Shown: positions 33,281 to 41,220 of the stretch, piece after piece
How positions within the stretch are numbered: the first letter of the stretch is position 1
How the letters are laid out: every line of letters begins with the position of its first letter
Assembly (NCBI RefSeq): GCF_026341515.1
Contig: NZ_JAPEOK010000002.1
Location: forward strand, 1 to 64,000
From: Streptomyces sp. NBC_00878
Lineage (GTDB): Bacteria; Actinomycetota; Actinomycetes; Streptomycetales; Streptomycetaceae
Direction of reading: 5' to 3'
DNA: 64,000 bases
Translations under genes and position numbers: made by a program
Notes under the pieces: model-generated
The model's input: only the letters and a program-made list of their open reading frames with translations
What the model was told of the DNA's origin: nothing
Database searches by the model: none

Positions 33281-34233
33281 GACTGCCCTTCCTGGGGGTG
33301 TGCGGGGTCGAGGACGGCGACAGCCATCCCGGTGAGCCACTCGGGCATCGGCTCGTACGCCAGCCGGCGGCCGGGCACGTGGTCGAGCACGGCCGACATC
33401 AGCAGCCAAGTACGCAGCTCCTGCGCCCCGTTGCCCGCGACCTTCTCCAGCTCCTCGGTGCTGTACGCGGTGATCCGCCGTATCTCGCCCCGTTCGACGA
33501 GGGACAGAAACTCGTCGTCGAACGCGGGGTTGAGGGAGGCCTCGGCGGCGCGGATGATCTCGCGGCGCCTGATGTCGTAGTCCTGCCAGTTCTCCCGGCC
33601 GTTCAGCCAGGCGCCGACCATGAACTCCTCGTCGTCGCCGTGCGGTTCACGCCAGTCCGGCCAGGGCAGCCGGTGCGAGAGCCCGCCGGAGCCGACCACC
33701 GCGACCCGGCGGTCACCCGGGAAGGCCAGTACGGCGTCCCGGATCGCCCGGCCCAGCCGCTCGCAGCGGTCGAGAGTGGGCAGGGGAGGGGCGAAGACGT
33801 TCACGACGATCGGTACGAGGTCCACGTCCAGGCCGTCGAGGAGGTACTGGACGGCGTGCGACTGGCCGTGGTCGATCTGCAGGCGGGCGGAGAAGGCCGG
33901 GTCGAAACCGCCTTCCTCGACAAGGGAGTTGGCGAGGTGCCGGGCGAGCGGGATGTCGACCGGCTGCGGGCCCTTCGGAGTACCGGACTCGCCGCTGGCC
34001 ACGCACTCGCCGACGCCGATGGTGAAGCTGGGGATCAGGTCGAGCCAGAAGCCGCGGAAGTGGTTGGAGCCGACCAGGATCACCGTGTCGGGGCGGGCCG
34101 CGGCGAGTGCCTCGCGCGCCTCGGCGAGCGCGTCCCGGAACCGCTCGGCACGGTCCTTGTGGAAGGTCTCCTCCCAGTGGGTGTTCATCAGCGTGCTGTG
34201 CGACGCGCCCACACCCAGGACGATCTCGGTCAT
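33277..34233 (-). CDS. mhpB: Class III extradiol ring-cleavage dioxygenase (MhpB-type, LigB superfamily)
   Basis: 318 residues from ATG at 34233. It matches the whole length of 2,3-dihydroxyphenylpropionate 1,2-dioxygenase: GVGASHSTLM (iron His), VGSNHFRGFWLDLIPSFTIGVGE (second His), QIDHGQSHAVQYLLDGL (acid/base His), GSGGLSHRLPWP, and EWLTGMAV (the iron Glu region). Fe(II) enzyme cleaving a catechol next to the hydroxyls. The true catechol is unknown. It is flanked by the M20-like and hydrolase genes, with four-base overlaps on both sides. Confidence 0.93.
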   Translation of the reverse strand: MTEIVLGVGASHSTLMNTHWEETFHKDRAERFRDALAEAREALAAARPDTVILVGSNHFRGFWLDLIPSFTIGVGECVASGESGTPKGPQPVDIPLARHLANSLVEEGGFDPAFSARLQIDHGQSHAVQYLLDGLDVDLVPIVVNVFAPPLPTLDRCERLGRAIRDAVLAFPGDRRVAVVGSGGLSHRLPWPDWREPHGDDEEFMVGAWLNGRENWQDYDIRRREIIRAAEASLNPAFDDEFLSLVERGEIRRITAYSTEELEKVAGNGAQELRTWLLMSAVLDHVPGRRLAYEPMPEWLTGMAVAVLDPAHPQEGQS

Positions 34234-35615
34234 GCCGGTTCTCCTTCGGACCCCGGTTCCAGTTCGGCGCGGGAGCGGGTGACGGTGTCGACGGCCGTAC
34301 GGACCAGATGGCGCGTGAGCCGCTCCATGGCCCGTACGGAGACGGTGTTCATGCCGCGGGCGAAGTCGATGTCGAACGGTGTCTCCGCCTCGCTCACCTT
34401 CGGCATGCCGACACGGACCGTGGGGACGCCGCGCCCGCGCAGAATGTTGGCGTCGGTGGCGCCGCTGTTGCCGCGGATCGCTTCGTGTTCGCGGCCCTCG
34501 AACGCCTCCCAGGCGGCCGTGGCGCTGCGGGTGATCCAGTTGTCCGGCGCCGTGCGGGTCCCGGGGATGGCCAGGACCATCTCGGCCGTGACGTCGAGCC
34601 CGGGCAGCTTGTCGCGGATCGCGTCGAGCGCGGCGGCGAACTCCCGCTTGGCGCGTATCGGCGCGGTGTCGGGGCCGATGCGCAGGTCCACCATGAGGGT
34701 GCAGGCGGCCGGGGTGACCGCCGCCATCCGGGGCCAGCCGCCGCGCATCGACGAGACGATGCCCTGCGGGGCGACCGTGCCGATCGTGTGCCGCTCGGCG
34801 TACTCGACGAACCACTCCTCCAAGTGCCGGGCGACCTCCCCGGCGCGGGCGATGGCGTTGTCGTACGGCAGCCGGTGGCGCGAGCCGACATAGGTGTGCG
34901 TGCCGCGGACCGTGACCTCGAACCAGACGAGGCCCACCTCGTCCCACGAGACCGTCCAGCCGGGCTTGGCGATGACCGCGTAGTCGGTCCACAGGCCCTG
35001 CTCCAGGAGGAACGAACAGCCCGCGCCCTGGCCGGTGTTGCGCCTGACGCTGCCCGGCCGGGAGTTGGTGGGCATGCCGCCCGCGCCGAACGCCGCCACC
35101 AGGTCGCCCGTGAGCGGGATCCCGGCCAGCGCGATCGCCTCGGCGGCCATCATCACGCAGGCGGCGTGCCCCTTCGGGTTCGAGGCCCCCAGCCCGACGA
35201 CCAGGTCGTCGTACACCGTGGCCCGCGGGCGCATGTCGTCCCGCAACTCCGGCCCGATCCAGGGCAGATCCTCGCTCTCCTCGCCCACGGTCAGGGTGTC
35301 GATGGGCGCGTACAGCATCAGGTCCGGGCCGGTGCCGTCGCCGTCGAGCCGCGCCCAGGCGTTGGCCTGCCGGTCGTCGAGGGGCTGGACCGCGGCCCGG
35401 CAGCCGGCGGCACGCAGCGTGTCGGCGATGTGCGTGGCGAGCGGGGCCTCGTCACCGGTCGGGGACGGGATGTCGACGAGCCCGGTGATCAGGTCGCGCA
35501 GCCGGTCCTGGGTGACGTGCTGCCAGGCATCGTCGACCCAGGCGCGCCGTCGGGCGTCCAGTCCGTCAAGTCCGATCGGGTAAGCTGAACTCTGTGCGCT
35601 GCGAGAACCAAGCAC
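34230..35615 (-). CDS. M20 peptidase-fold protein without canonical metal ligands
   Basis: 461 residues from GTG at 35615 (AAGGAG 7 bases upstream). The M20 architecture is clear (LRDLITGLVDIPSPTGDEAPLATHIADTLRAAG at the N-terminus; a lid domain with VTVRGTHTYVG). Yet the metal site is gone: the usual GHxD is APID, GRGASDDKG is GLGASNPKG, the EE pair is replaced in FGAGGMP, and the C-terminal ligand region reads RGMNTVSV. Classical di-zinc hydrolysis is thus unlikely. It is the first gene of the dioxygenase operon, so it presumably acts on a pathway intermediate, perhaps by a different chemistry, or as a binding protein. Confidence 0.85.
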   Translation of the reverse strand: MLGSRSAQSSAYPIGLDGLDARRRAWVDDAWQHVTQDRLRDLITGLVDIPSPTGDEAPLATHIADTLRAAGCRAAVQPLDDRQANAWARLDGDGTGPDLMLYAPIDTLTVGEESEDLPWIGPELRDDMRPRATVYDDLVVGLGASNPKGHAACVMMAAEAIALAGIPLTGDLVAAFGAGGMPTNSRPGSVRRNTGQGAGCSFLLEQGLWTDYAVIAKPGWTVSWDEVGLVWFEVTVRGTHTYVGSRHRLPYDNAIARAGEVARHLEEWFVEYAERHTIGTVAPQGIVSSMRGGWPRMAAVTPAACTLMVDLRIGPDTAPIRAKREFAAALDAIRDKLPGLDVTAEMVLAIPGTRTAPDNWITRSATAAWEAFEGREHEAIRGNSGATDANILRGRGVPTVRVGMPKVSEAETPFDIDFARGMNTVSVRAMERLTRHLVRTAVDTVTRSRAELEPGSEGEPA

Positions 35616-35749
35616 GCACACTCTCCTTGACGTTATGTCAACCGGGCTGGTTTCAACCCGGCTGGTGTTGATCGCGGAAGACCTGACCAGGTGCCGCCTG
35701 GTCGGGCAGCGTGAGCCAGGAATCCCCTTCCTTCCGGGAGAGGGAGGAT
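35616..35749. promoter_or_regulatory. Regulatory spacer with 15-bp-spaced direct repeats and palindromes
   Basis: Two nearly identical 14-mers, TCAACCGGGCTGGT (35638-35651) and TCAACCCGGCTGGT (35653-35666), lie 15 bases apart just upstream of the M20 gene start. ACCTGACCAGGT (35681-35692) is a 12-base dyad, and a longer imperfect palindrome with GAATCC/GGATTC arms spans about 35720-35752. This looks like an operator array for the leftward dioxygenase operon; the binding protein is unknown. Confidence 0.5.
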
Positions 35750-35866
35750 TCAATGGTTGATCCTGTGGACTTGGGTCATCGTGGTGCGCGCGAAGCGCTT
35801 CCTGGCAACGGGGAGCGCTACGGCGATCCCGGCCCCGATCAGCAGAGTGAGCAGTGTGCGGCCCAT
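35750..35866 (-). CDS. Small membrane peptide (38 residues) behind the Rieske gene
   Basis: ATG at 35866 lies two bases after the Rieske stop and has AAGGAGG 8 bases upstream, a near-perfect ribosome site. The peptide reads MGRTLLTLLIGAGIAVALPV and then a basic stretch (ARKRFARTTM). It is therefore a single membrane helix with a positively charged cytoplasmic tail. I know no homologue. Its tight coupling to the oxygenase suggests a membrane tether or transport accessory, or simply a stable leader; this is inference. Confidence 0.6.
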   Translation of the reverse strand: MGRTLLTLLIGAGIAVALPVARKRFARTTMTQVHRINH

Positions 35867-35868
35867 GG

Positions 35869-37074
35869 TCAGGCCTCCTTACCGTCGGTGCCCGTCGCGG
35901 CCAGCTTCTTGCCGTACTCCTCCTCGCTGAGGTTCCGCCAGGCGGTCAGCGAGATGTCGGGCCGGTAGAGCTTCTCCGGGGGCGCGTCCGTGATGTCGAC
36001 CATCCACGCGTCCTGGCCGGAGAACTGCCCATGGAACAGCCAGCGGATCGCGCCCAGGTACTTGCCGTAGAAGCGCAGGGTGTCCCAGCCCTCGGTGAAG
36101 TTGACCATCACGCCGACATAGCGGTGGTTGTCCTCGTCGACGGGGACGTAGAACTCGTAGTGGATGAAGTTCGGGTACGCGATGCGCAGCACACCCGGCA
36201 TCGACAGGGACGCGAAGCCGGGGAACTCCTGGGCCTCGATCGTCGGGTTGATCTTGTCGGCCTTGCCGGTGTTGCCGATGTTGAAGGTTTCCTTCGGCGG
36301 CTGGAACTTCCACCACCGTTTGTTGGACCAGCGGCCGACGCCCGGGAACTCGGCCTCCCAGTAGACCTCGTCCTGCACGCGGAAGATCCAGCGGCCCTTG
36401 GGCACGATCCGGGTGATGTTCCAGGTCGGCATGGGTTTGAACAGCCGCCACAGGGCCGTGCGGTGCAGGTATTTGGCGTGGCCCTCGTCGAAGCCGTTCT
36501 CGCAGGCGAAGCGCCAGTTGCCGCTGCGCGGGTCGATCCGGCCGCCCATCACGAAGGCGTTGGAGACGAGCTCCTCCGGCAGCTGTGAGTCGATCGGGTG
36601 CGGCTCCTCGTCGGCGAGGGGGATGTACACCCACACCATGCCGAGCCGCTCCTCGACGGCGTACGTACGGACGGACACCTTGCCGGTCAGCCGGCAGCCG
36701 GGCCCGTCGGTGATGACCGCGGCCAGCTTCCCGGTGGGCAGATCGAAGGTCCAGCCGTGGTACGGGCAGCTCACCGTGCCGGGGAACTGCTGGTCGCCCT
36801 CGGACAGCGGCACCCCGCGGTGCGGACAGCGGTTGTGCAGCGCGTACGCCGTACCGCCGTCCCGGATCAGGGTGATCTTCTCCCCGCAGATCGTGAACGG
36901 GAGCGGCTTGCCGGTGATCTGGCTGGACCAGGTGACCGGGTACCAGTAGCCGCGGAAACCCGCGCCGGCCGCGTCGTAGTGTGGCCACGACTTCCAGTCC
37001 TGCCGGCCGGGCTCTGCCGGTCTGCGGCGGCTCCGGATAGGGGTCGGTGCGTCGGGCGAGTCCTCGACCGTCAT
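35869..37074 (-). CDS. Rieske non-heme iron oxygenase, terminal (alpha) component
   Basis: 401 residues, AGGAGGA before the ATG. The Rieske cluster ligands are in NRCPHRGVPLSEGDQQF and SCPYHGWTFDL (CxH near 82, CxxH near 102). The mononuclear iron motif is ENGFDEGHAKYLHR near 213. The start (YDAAGAGFRGYWYPV) and end (AWMVDITDAP, TAWRNLSEEEYGKK) resemble the homotrimeric CarAa / 2-oxoquinoline 8-monooxygenase group, which uses a separate ferredoxin and reductase, both encoded at 28202-29561. The likely role is the initial dioxygenation or hydroxylation of an aromatic or N-heteroaromatic substrate. Confidence 0.93.
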   Translation of the reverse strand: MTVEDSPDAPTPIRSRRRPAEPGRQDWKSWPHYDAAGAGFRGYWYPVTWSSQITGKPLPFTICGEKITLIRDGGTAYALHNRCPHRGVPLSEGDQQFPGTVSCPYHGWTFDLPTGKLAAVITDGPGCRLTGKVSVRTYAVEERLGMVWVYIPLADEEPHPIDSQLPEELVSNAFVMGGRIDPRSGNWRFACENGFDEGHAKYLHRTALWRLFKPMPTWNITRIVPKGRWIFRVQDEVYWEAEFPGVGRWSNKRWWKFQPPKETFNIGNTGKADKINPTIEAQEFPGFASLSMPGVLRIAYPNFIHYEFYVPVDEDNHRYVGVMVNFTEGWDTLRFYGKYLGAIRWLFHGQFSGQDAWMVDITDAPPEKLYRPDISLTAWRNLSEEEYGKKLAATGTDGKEA

Positions 37075-37516
37075 CGTGCGTGTCCTCCTGCTGCCGGGTG
37101 AACGGTGGTTGTGAGCATGCGCGGACCCGCCAATCCGCCCAAGGGACCTGTCCCGCTGAGCAGACCACTCGGCGCGGATACCGAGAAAACGCCAGGTGGC
37201 GGGTGTGGAGGCGCCCGTCCCCCGGACGGTTTCCCGCGCGCGTCCCGCTCAGCGGACCCCCGTCGATGCGGGCGGGGTACGGCGCGTTCTACGGTGCGCC
37301 CATCCCGGGCCGCACTCCGACGACGGGCCGCACCCCGACGAGCTGCCGGAACCGCCGGTCTCTCCCCAACCACCGAGCCAAAACCACCGAGCCAACCACC
37401 GAGGTGCTCATGGAGAAACGCTCCGACGCAGGCCACCCCTTCGCCGGCTCCGCCGCACTCACCACCGCCGAGACCGTTCGGCACGGGTGGCCCACCCAGC
37501 ACACGAAGGGGTCGTG
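37075..37516. promoter_or_regulatory. 442-base divergent regulatory region with two copies of the island motif
   Basis: The space between the Rieske and ATPase genes holds no convincing gene. Copy A of the shared motif is at 37135-37166 (CCGCCCAAGGG... TCCCGCTGAGCAGACC) and copy D, reversed, at 37242-37258 with a GGGCGG at the matching distance. The decamer AACCACCGAG occurs three times at 37368, 37382 and 37394. A 35-codon ORF (37410-37517) overlaps the ATPase start by one base, with weak GAGG in front; I do not call it a gene. Confidence 0.55.
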
Positions 37517-38446
37517 ATGACCAAGGCCATCGAGACCGACCGCCGGGAGACCGGCTCCGCGCCGGGGCGCGGGGCGGCGGTGTCCGTCGACGGCGTGGGC
37601 ATCCGCTTCGGCTCCTTCCAGGCCGTACGGAACATCTCCCTGGAGATCGCCGCCGGGGAGTTCCTCTGTCTGCTCGGTCCGAGCGGATGCGGCAAGTCGA
37701 CCCTGTTGTCCGCGATGGCGGGCTTCGAGGCCGTGGCCGAGGGCGGCCTCCGGGTCGGCGGCACCCCGATCAACGGACCCCATCCCGGCCTTGGCATGGT
37801 GTTCCAGAGCAGCGAGGCGCTGTTCGACTGGATGACCGTGCGGCAGAACGTGGCGTTCGGACCGCGGATGCGCGGTGCGACGCGCGCGGCGCAGACGAAG
37901 CTGGTCGACGAATACCTCGGCCTGGTGGGGCTGCGGCACTGCGCGGACCGGTTTCCCGACCAGCTGAGCGGCGGCATGCGCCAGCGGGTACAGATCGCCC
38001 GGGTGCTGGCCAACGAACCGAGCGTCGTGCTGATGGACGAGCCGTTCGGGGCACTCGACGCGCAGACCCGGCAGGTGATGCAGGAGGAGACGGACCGCAT
38101 CTGGCGCGCCTCGGGCTGCACCGTCGTCTTCGTCACCCACGACATCGACGAGGCGATCCTGCTGGCCGACCGGATCGCCGTCATGACAGCGGGCCCGGCG
38201 GCCTCGGTCAAGTCCGTCTACCCGGTGGACCTGCCCCGGCCCCGGGACGAGGCCGACCCGGCCGCCGCCGAACTGCGCCGCGCGCTGCGGGCGGACATCG
38301 GCGAAGAGGTCCGCAAGTCCCTCCGCGACCAGGGCCTCGATCCGGGGATGGACCAGGGCATGGACCAGGGCGCCGAGCAACGCCTCGACCCGGTCATGGA
38401 CAAAGGCCTCGACCACGACGCCGACCTGGAGGGGAACATCCGATGA
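37517..38446 (+). CDS. NitT/TauT-type ABC transporter ATP-binding protein
   Basis: 309 residues. Walker A is GPSGCGKST near residue 56, the Q-loop VFQSSEALFDWMTV, the signature LSGGMRQRVQIAR, Walker B VVLMDEPFGALD and the switch region VTHDIDEAILLADR. These are typical of nitrate/sulfonate/taurine importers. The C-terminus has a short repetitive tail (GMDQGMDQ, LDPVMDKGLD) beyond the usual length. It overlaps the permease gene by four bases and would use the binding protein encoded at 29702-30679. Confidence 0.93.
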   Translation: MTKAIETDRRETGSAPGRGAAVSVDGVGIRFGSFQAVRNISLEIAAGEFLCLLGPSGCGKSTLLSAMAGFEAVAEGGLRVGGTPINGPHPGLGMVFQSSEALFDWMTVRQNVAFGPRMRGATRAAQTKLVDEYLGLVGLRHCADRFPDQLSGGMRQRVQIARVLANEPSVVLMDEPFGALDAQTRQVMQEETDRIWRASGCTVVFVTHDIDEAILLADRIAVMTAGPAASVKSVYPVDLPRPRDEADPAAAELRRALRADIGEEVRKSLRDQGLDPGMDQGMDQGAEQRLDPVMDKGLDHDADLEGNIR

Positions 38447-39264
38447 CTGTCGCCGCGGCAGGTGCCGCCACCACCCCGCAAGCCCAGCGCCGCCCGGCCG
38501 GGACGACGACGAGGAACCTGCGGGCGCTCGGCGTGTACACGCTGTCCGTCCTCGTCGGCATCGGCGTCTGGCAACTGCTGGCGATGACGTACGGCTCCAC
38601 CCTGGTCGCCTCCCCCCGGGAAACGCTCAGCGCCGCCGAAGAGCTGGCGCGCGACGGCACACTCACCAACTCGGTGATCGCCTCGGGCCGCCGGATCCTG
38701 ATCGGCTGGGGACTCGGCGTACTCGTGGGCGTACCGGTCGGCCTGCTCGTCGGACAGATCAGGATCGTGCGGCAGTTCCTGGAGCCGTACATCGAGTTCT
38801 TCCGCTTCATCCCGCCGATCGCCTTCGTGACCCTGGCCGTGGTGTGGCTGGGCATCGGCGAGTCGTCGAAGGTCGTCCTGATCTTCTACACGGCCGTCTT
38901 CATCGTCACCCTCAACACGAGTGCCGGTGTGATGGCGGTCAGCGAGTCGAAGCTGCGCGCCGCGGCGAGCCTGGGCGCGAGCCGTTGGCAGATCCTGCGG
39001 GGGATCGTGCTGCCGTCGACCGTGCCGCACATCGTCACCGGGGCCCGGCTCGCGATGGGCAACAGCTTCCTGACCATCGTCTCCGCCGAGATCGTCGCCG
39101 CCCAGGTCGGGCTCGGATCGCTGATCTGGACCTCCCGCAACTACGGGCGGATCGACTGGGTCTTCGTCGGAATCATCACCTTGGGAATCCTCGGGTTCGT
39201 CTTCGACCGGATCCTGCGGGTCGTCGCCTCCCGGGTCCTGCGCAGGTACGGAGTGAAACTGTGA
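38443..39264 (+). CDS. NitT/TauT-type ABC transporter permease
   Basis: 273 residues, ATGA overlap with the ATPase gene. About six helices; the conserved cytoplasmic loop SKLRAAASLGASRWQILRGIVLPSTVPHIVTGARLAMGNS near residues 165-205 is the ATPase-coupling segment of SsuC/TauC-like permeases. IEFFRFIPPIAFVTLAVVWLG is also typical. Together with the ATPase it forms the uptake system for the substrate of the island. Confidence 0.93.
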   Translation: MTVAAAGAATTPQAQRRPAGTTTRNLRALGVYTLSVLVGIGVWQLLAMTYGSTLVASPRETLSAAEELARDGTLTNSVIASGRRILIGWGLGVLVGVPVGLLVGQIRIVRQFLEPYIEFFRFIPPIAFVTLAVVWLGIGESSKVVLIFYTAVFIVTLNTSAGVMAVSESKLRAAASLGASRWQILRGIVLPSTVPHIVTGARLAMGNSFLTIVSAEIVAAQVGLGSLIWTSRNYGRIDWVFVGIITLGILGFVFDRILRVVASRVLRRYGVKL

Positions 39265-40226
39265 ACGAAGTCGTCGGCGCCGAGACGTCACGTGCCCTGG
39301 TCCTGGAGCGGTTCGGCACGCTGCCGCGACTGCTGGAACGGACGGTGCCGGAGCCACGGCCCGGCCACACCCTCGTACGGATGCGGGCGGCCCAGCTCGG
39401 CCACCTCGACGTCAACATCGTCGACGGCAGGTTCGGCGTGCTGCCGGACCTCCCGGCCGTACCCGGCACCACTGGGTGCGGGATCGTGCTCGCCTCGGAC
39501 AAGCACCCCGAGGGCAGTCTGGTCCGGCTCGGCGGCAAGGGGCTCGGCATGCGGCGGGACGGGTGCTGGGCGGAGCACGCACTTGTACCGGACGCCGCCG
39601 TGGAGACGCTCCCGCAGGACATCGACCCCGCCCTGGCGTGCAGCTACTTCTCACCGGCAGGCACGGCCTGGGCCGCCGTGCACACGGTCGCGGCGGTACG
39701 GCCGGGGGAGCGGGTCATGGTGACCGGCGCGGCGGGAGCGGTCGGCGCGCTGACCGTGCAGGTCGCGGCGCGGGCCGGGGCCGAGGTGGTCGGAGTGGTC
39801 GGGCGACCGGCGAAGCTCGACCACGTTCCCGCGCCCGCCAAGGCGGTCCTGGCCGCCGAGCTGTCCGCGGAGTCGGTGGGCGGCCCGGTCGACGTACTCG
39901 TCGACACCGTGGGCGGCCCGGTCCTGCGGGACGCCCTCCCGCTGGTCCGGCCACGCGGACGCGCCGCGCTCGTCGGCTACACCGCGGGCCGCGAGTTCGG
40001 CGTGGACCTCGCGGACTTCCTCCTGGCCGACGTAGCACTGCTGCCCGTCAACCTGATGACGCGCGGCAAGGAGGTCGCCGCGGACGCCGAGCGGCTGCTG
40101 GCGGAACTACAGGCGGGCACGCTGACCTTGGCGATCGAGCGCCACGGCCTCGACGAGCTGGCGGAGGCCGCGCAGCGGCTGCGGACGGGGGAGGCCATCG
40201 GCAAGGTCGTCCTCGACATCGGGTGA
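39261..40226 (+). CDS. MDR-family quinone reductase / zinc-free alcohol dehydrogenase-like oxidoreductase
   Basis: 321 residues. GTG at 39261 overlaps the permease stop and follows GGAG by 7 bases. The GroES-like N-terminal domain is followed by the NADPH-binding VMVTGAAGAVGALTVQVAARAGAEVVGV near residue 155. No structural zinc Cys cluster is seen, which fits quinone oxidoreductase-like MDR enzymes. The substrate is unknown, but the operon suggests it reduces an enone or quinone intermediate of the aromatic pathway. Confidence 0.88.
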   Translation: MNEVVGAETSRALVLERFGTLPRLLERTVPEPRPGHTLVRMRAAQLGHLDVNIVDGRFGVLPDLPAVPGTTGCGIVLASDKHPEGSLVRLGGKGLGMRRDGCWAEHALVPDAAVETLPQDIDPALACSYFSPAGTAWAAVHTVAAVRPGERVMVTGAAGAVGALTVQVAARAGAEVVGVVGRPAKLDHVPAPAKAVLAAELSAESVGGPVDVLVDTVGGPVLRDALPLVRPRGRAALVGYTAGREFGVDLADFLLADVALLPVNLMTRGKEVAADAERLLAELQAGTLTLAIERHGLDELAEAAQRLRTGEAIGKVVLDIG

Positions 40227-40232
40227 AGCGCC

Positions 40233-40264
40233 GGCCCGCTCAGCAGACCGATCCACTTGGGCGG
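40233..40264 (-). promoter_or_regulatory. Shared catabolic-island motif, copy C
   Basis: On the minus strand this reads CCGCCCAAGTGGATCGG followed by TCTGCTGAGCGGGCC, the same order and spacing as the blocks at 29591-29622 and 37135-37166. It lies in the 74-base gap between the oxidoreductase and hydrolase genes, the only sizeable gap in this operon, and may control an internal promoter. Confidence 0.5.
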
Positions 40265-40300
40265 AACCAGCCCTCACCACACCATCGGAGCATGGAACAC

Positions 40301-41173
40301 ATGGATCTCATGGACATCCAGACGCCCCCGGAGGGCAGTTACGCGGAAGCGGACGGCGTCAAGTACCACTACGTCGAGCTGGGGGAGAGCGGCGGTAGCC
40401 CCACCGTCTTCCTGCACGGCGGCGGCCCCGGGTGCACCGGCTGGTCCGACTTCGGGCAGGTGGCACCCCTGTTCGCAGCGGACCGCCGGTGCCTCCTCGT
40501 CGACATCCTGCAGTACGGGAAGTCCGCGAAGCCCGTCATCGAGGGCCCCATGTGGGACTACCACGCGGCCAAGGTCGTGGCGCTCCTCGACACCCTCGGC
40601 GTGCAGCGCGCCGACTTCGTCTGCAACTCGTGGGGCGGCACGATCGCGCTCAACCTGGCCGCCAAGTACCCCGAGCGCGTACGGTCGTTGGTGATCACCG
40701 GCAGCATGCCCGTCTTCCACGGCCCGCTCGCCCCGCTCCCCGAAGGCGGCCGCCGCGGACGCAACGCCCGCGACCGCTACTACGGCGGCTCGGGCCCCTC
40801 CTGGGAGAAGATGCGCGAACTGATCGCGCGCCTGGAGTGGTACGACCCCGACGCCGTCCCCGACGGCACGGTGACGCTCCGCTTCGAGCAGAGCCTGGAC
40901 CCCGAGGAGACCGCGCTGGCCGGCGCCTCCGACAACCCGCGCGGCGACTGGCAGGACCTCACCGTCGAACTCGGCCTCATCGCCGCGCCGACGCTCTTCC
41001 TGTGGGGCATGTACGACGCGTTCCTGACCCCGGACTACCCGCTGATGCTGGCCCGCATGGTCCCCAGGGGCAACCTGCACATCATGAGCGAAGCCTCCCA
41101 CCATCCGCAGGAGGAACGGCCGTACGACTACCACAGCGTGGTCACCGGTTTCCTCGACCAGAACCACAACTGA
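40301..41173 (+). CDS. Meta-cleavage product hydrolase (MhpC/BphD type)
   Basis: 290 residues from ATG at 40301 (GGAG 10 bases upstream; an ATG nine bases earlier is too close to it). The oxyanion loop VFLHGGGPGCTGWSDFGQV near residue 38 is characteristic of hydrolases of 2-hydroxy-6-oxo-dienoates. The nucleophile is in VCNSWGGTIALN near 108, the acid in LWGMYDAFLTPD near 235 and the His in SEASHHPQEERP near 265. It should cleave the C-C bond of the ring-fission product to give a hydroxypentadienoate for the hydratase and an organic acid. Confidence 0.9.
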   Translation: MDLMDIQTPPEGSYAEADGVKYHYVELGESGGSPTVFLHGGGPGCTGWSDFGQVAPLFAADRRCLLVDILQYGKSAKPVIEGPMWDYHAAKVVALLDTLGVQRADFVCNSWGGTIALNLAAKYPERVRSLVITGSMPVFHGPLAPLPEGGRRGRNARDRYYGGSGPSWEKMRELIARLEWYDPDAVPDGTVTLRFEQSLDPEETALAGASDNPRGDWQDLTVELGLIAAPTLFLWGMYDAFLTPDYPLMLARMVPRGNLHIMSEASHHPQEERPYDYHSVVTGFLDQNHN

Positions 41174-41209
41174 CGCTCAACCGACTCTCCGACGCTCAAC
41201 CGACTCTCC
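41172..41209 (+). repeat. 19-bp tandem duplication overlapping the hydrolase stop codon
   Basis: GACGCTCAACCGACTCTCC occurs at 41172-41190 and again at 41191-41209. The first copy begins on the last bases of the stop codon of the hydrolase. It only lengthens the spacer before the CoA transferase ribosome site (GTGGAGG). Confidence 0.95.
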
Positions 41210-41220
41210 GTGGAGGAAAC

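Noticed and set aside
35711..35968. 85-codon plus-strand ORF over the regulatory spacer
   Set aside because: It crosses the operator array and the small membrane peptide gene, lacks a ribosome site and ends inside the Rieske gene.
37410..37517. 35-codon ORF just before the NitT-type ATPase gene
   Set aside because: The ribosome site is weak (GAGG), composition is not clearly coding and it starts right after a triple repeat; kept only as a remark.
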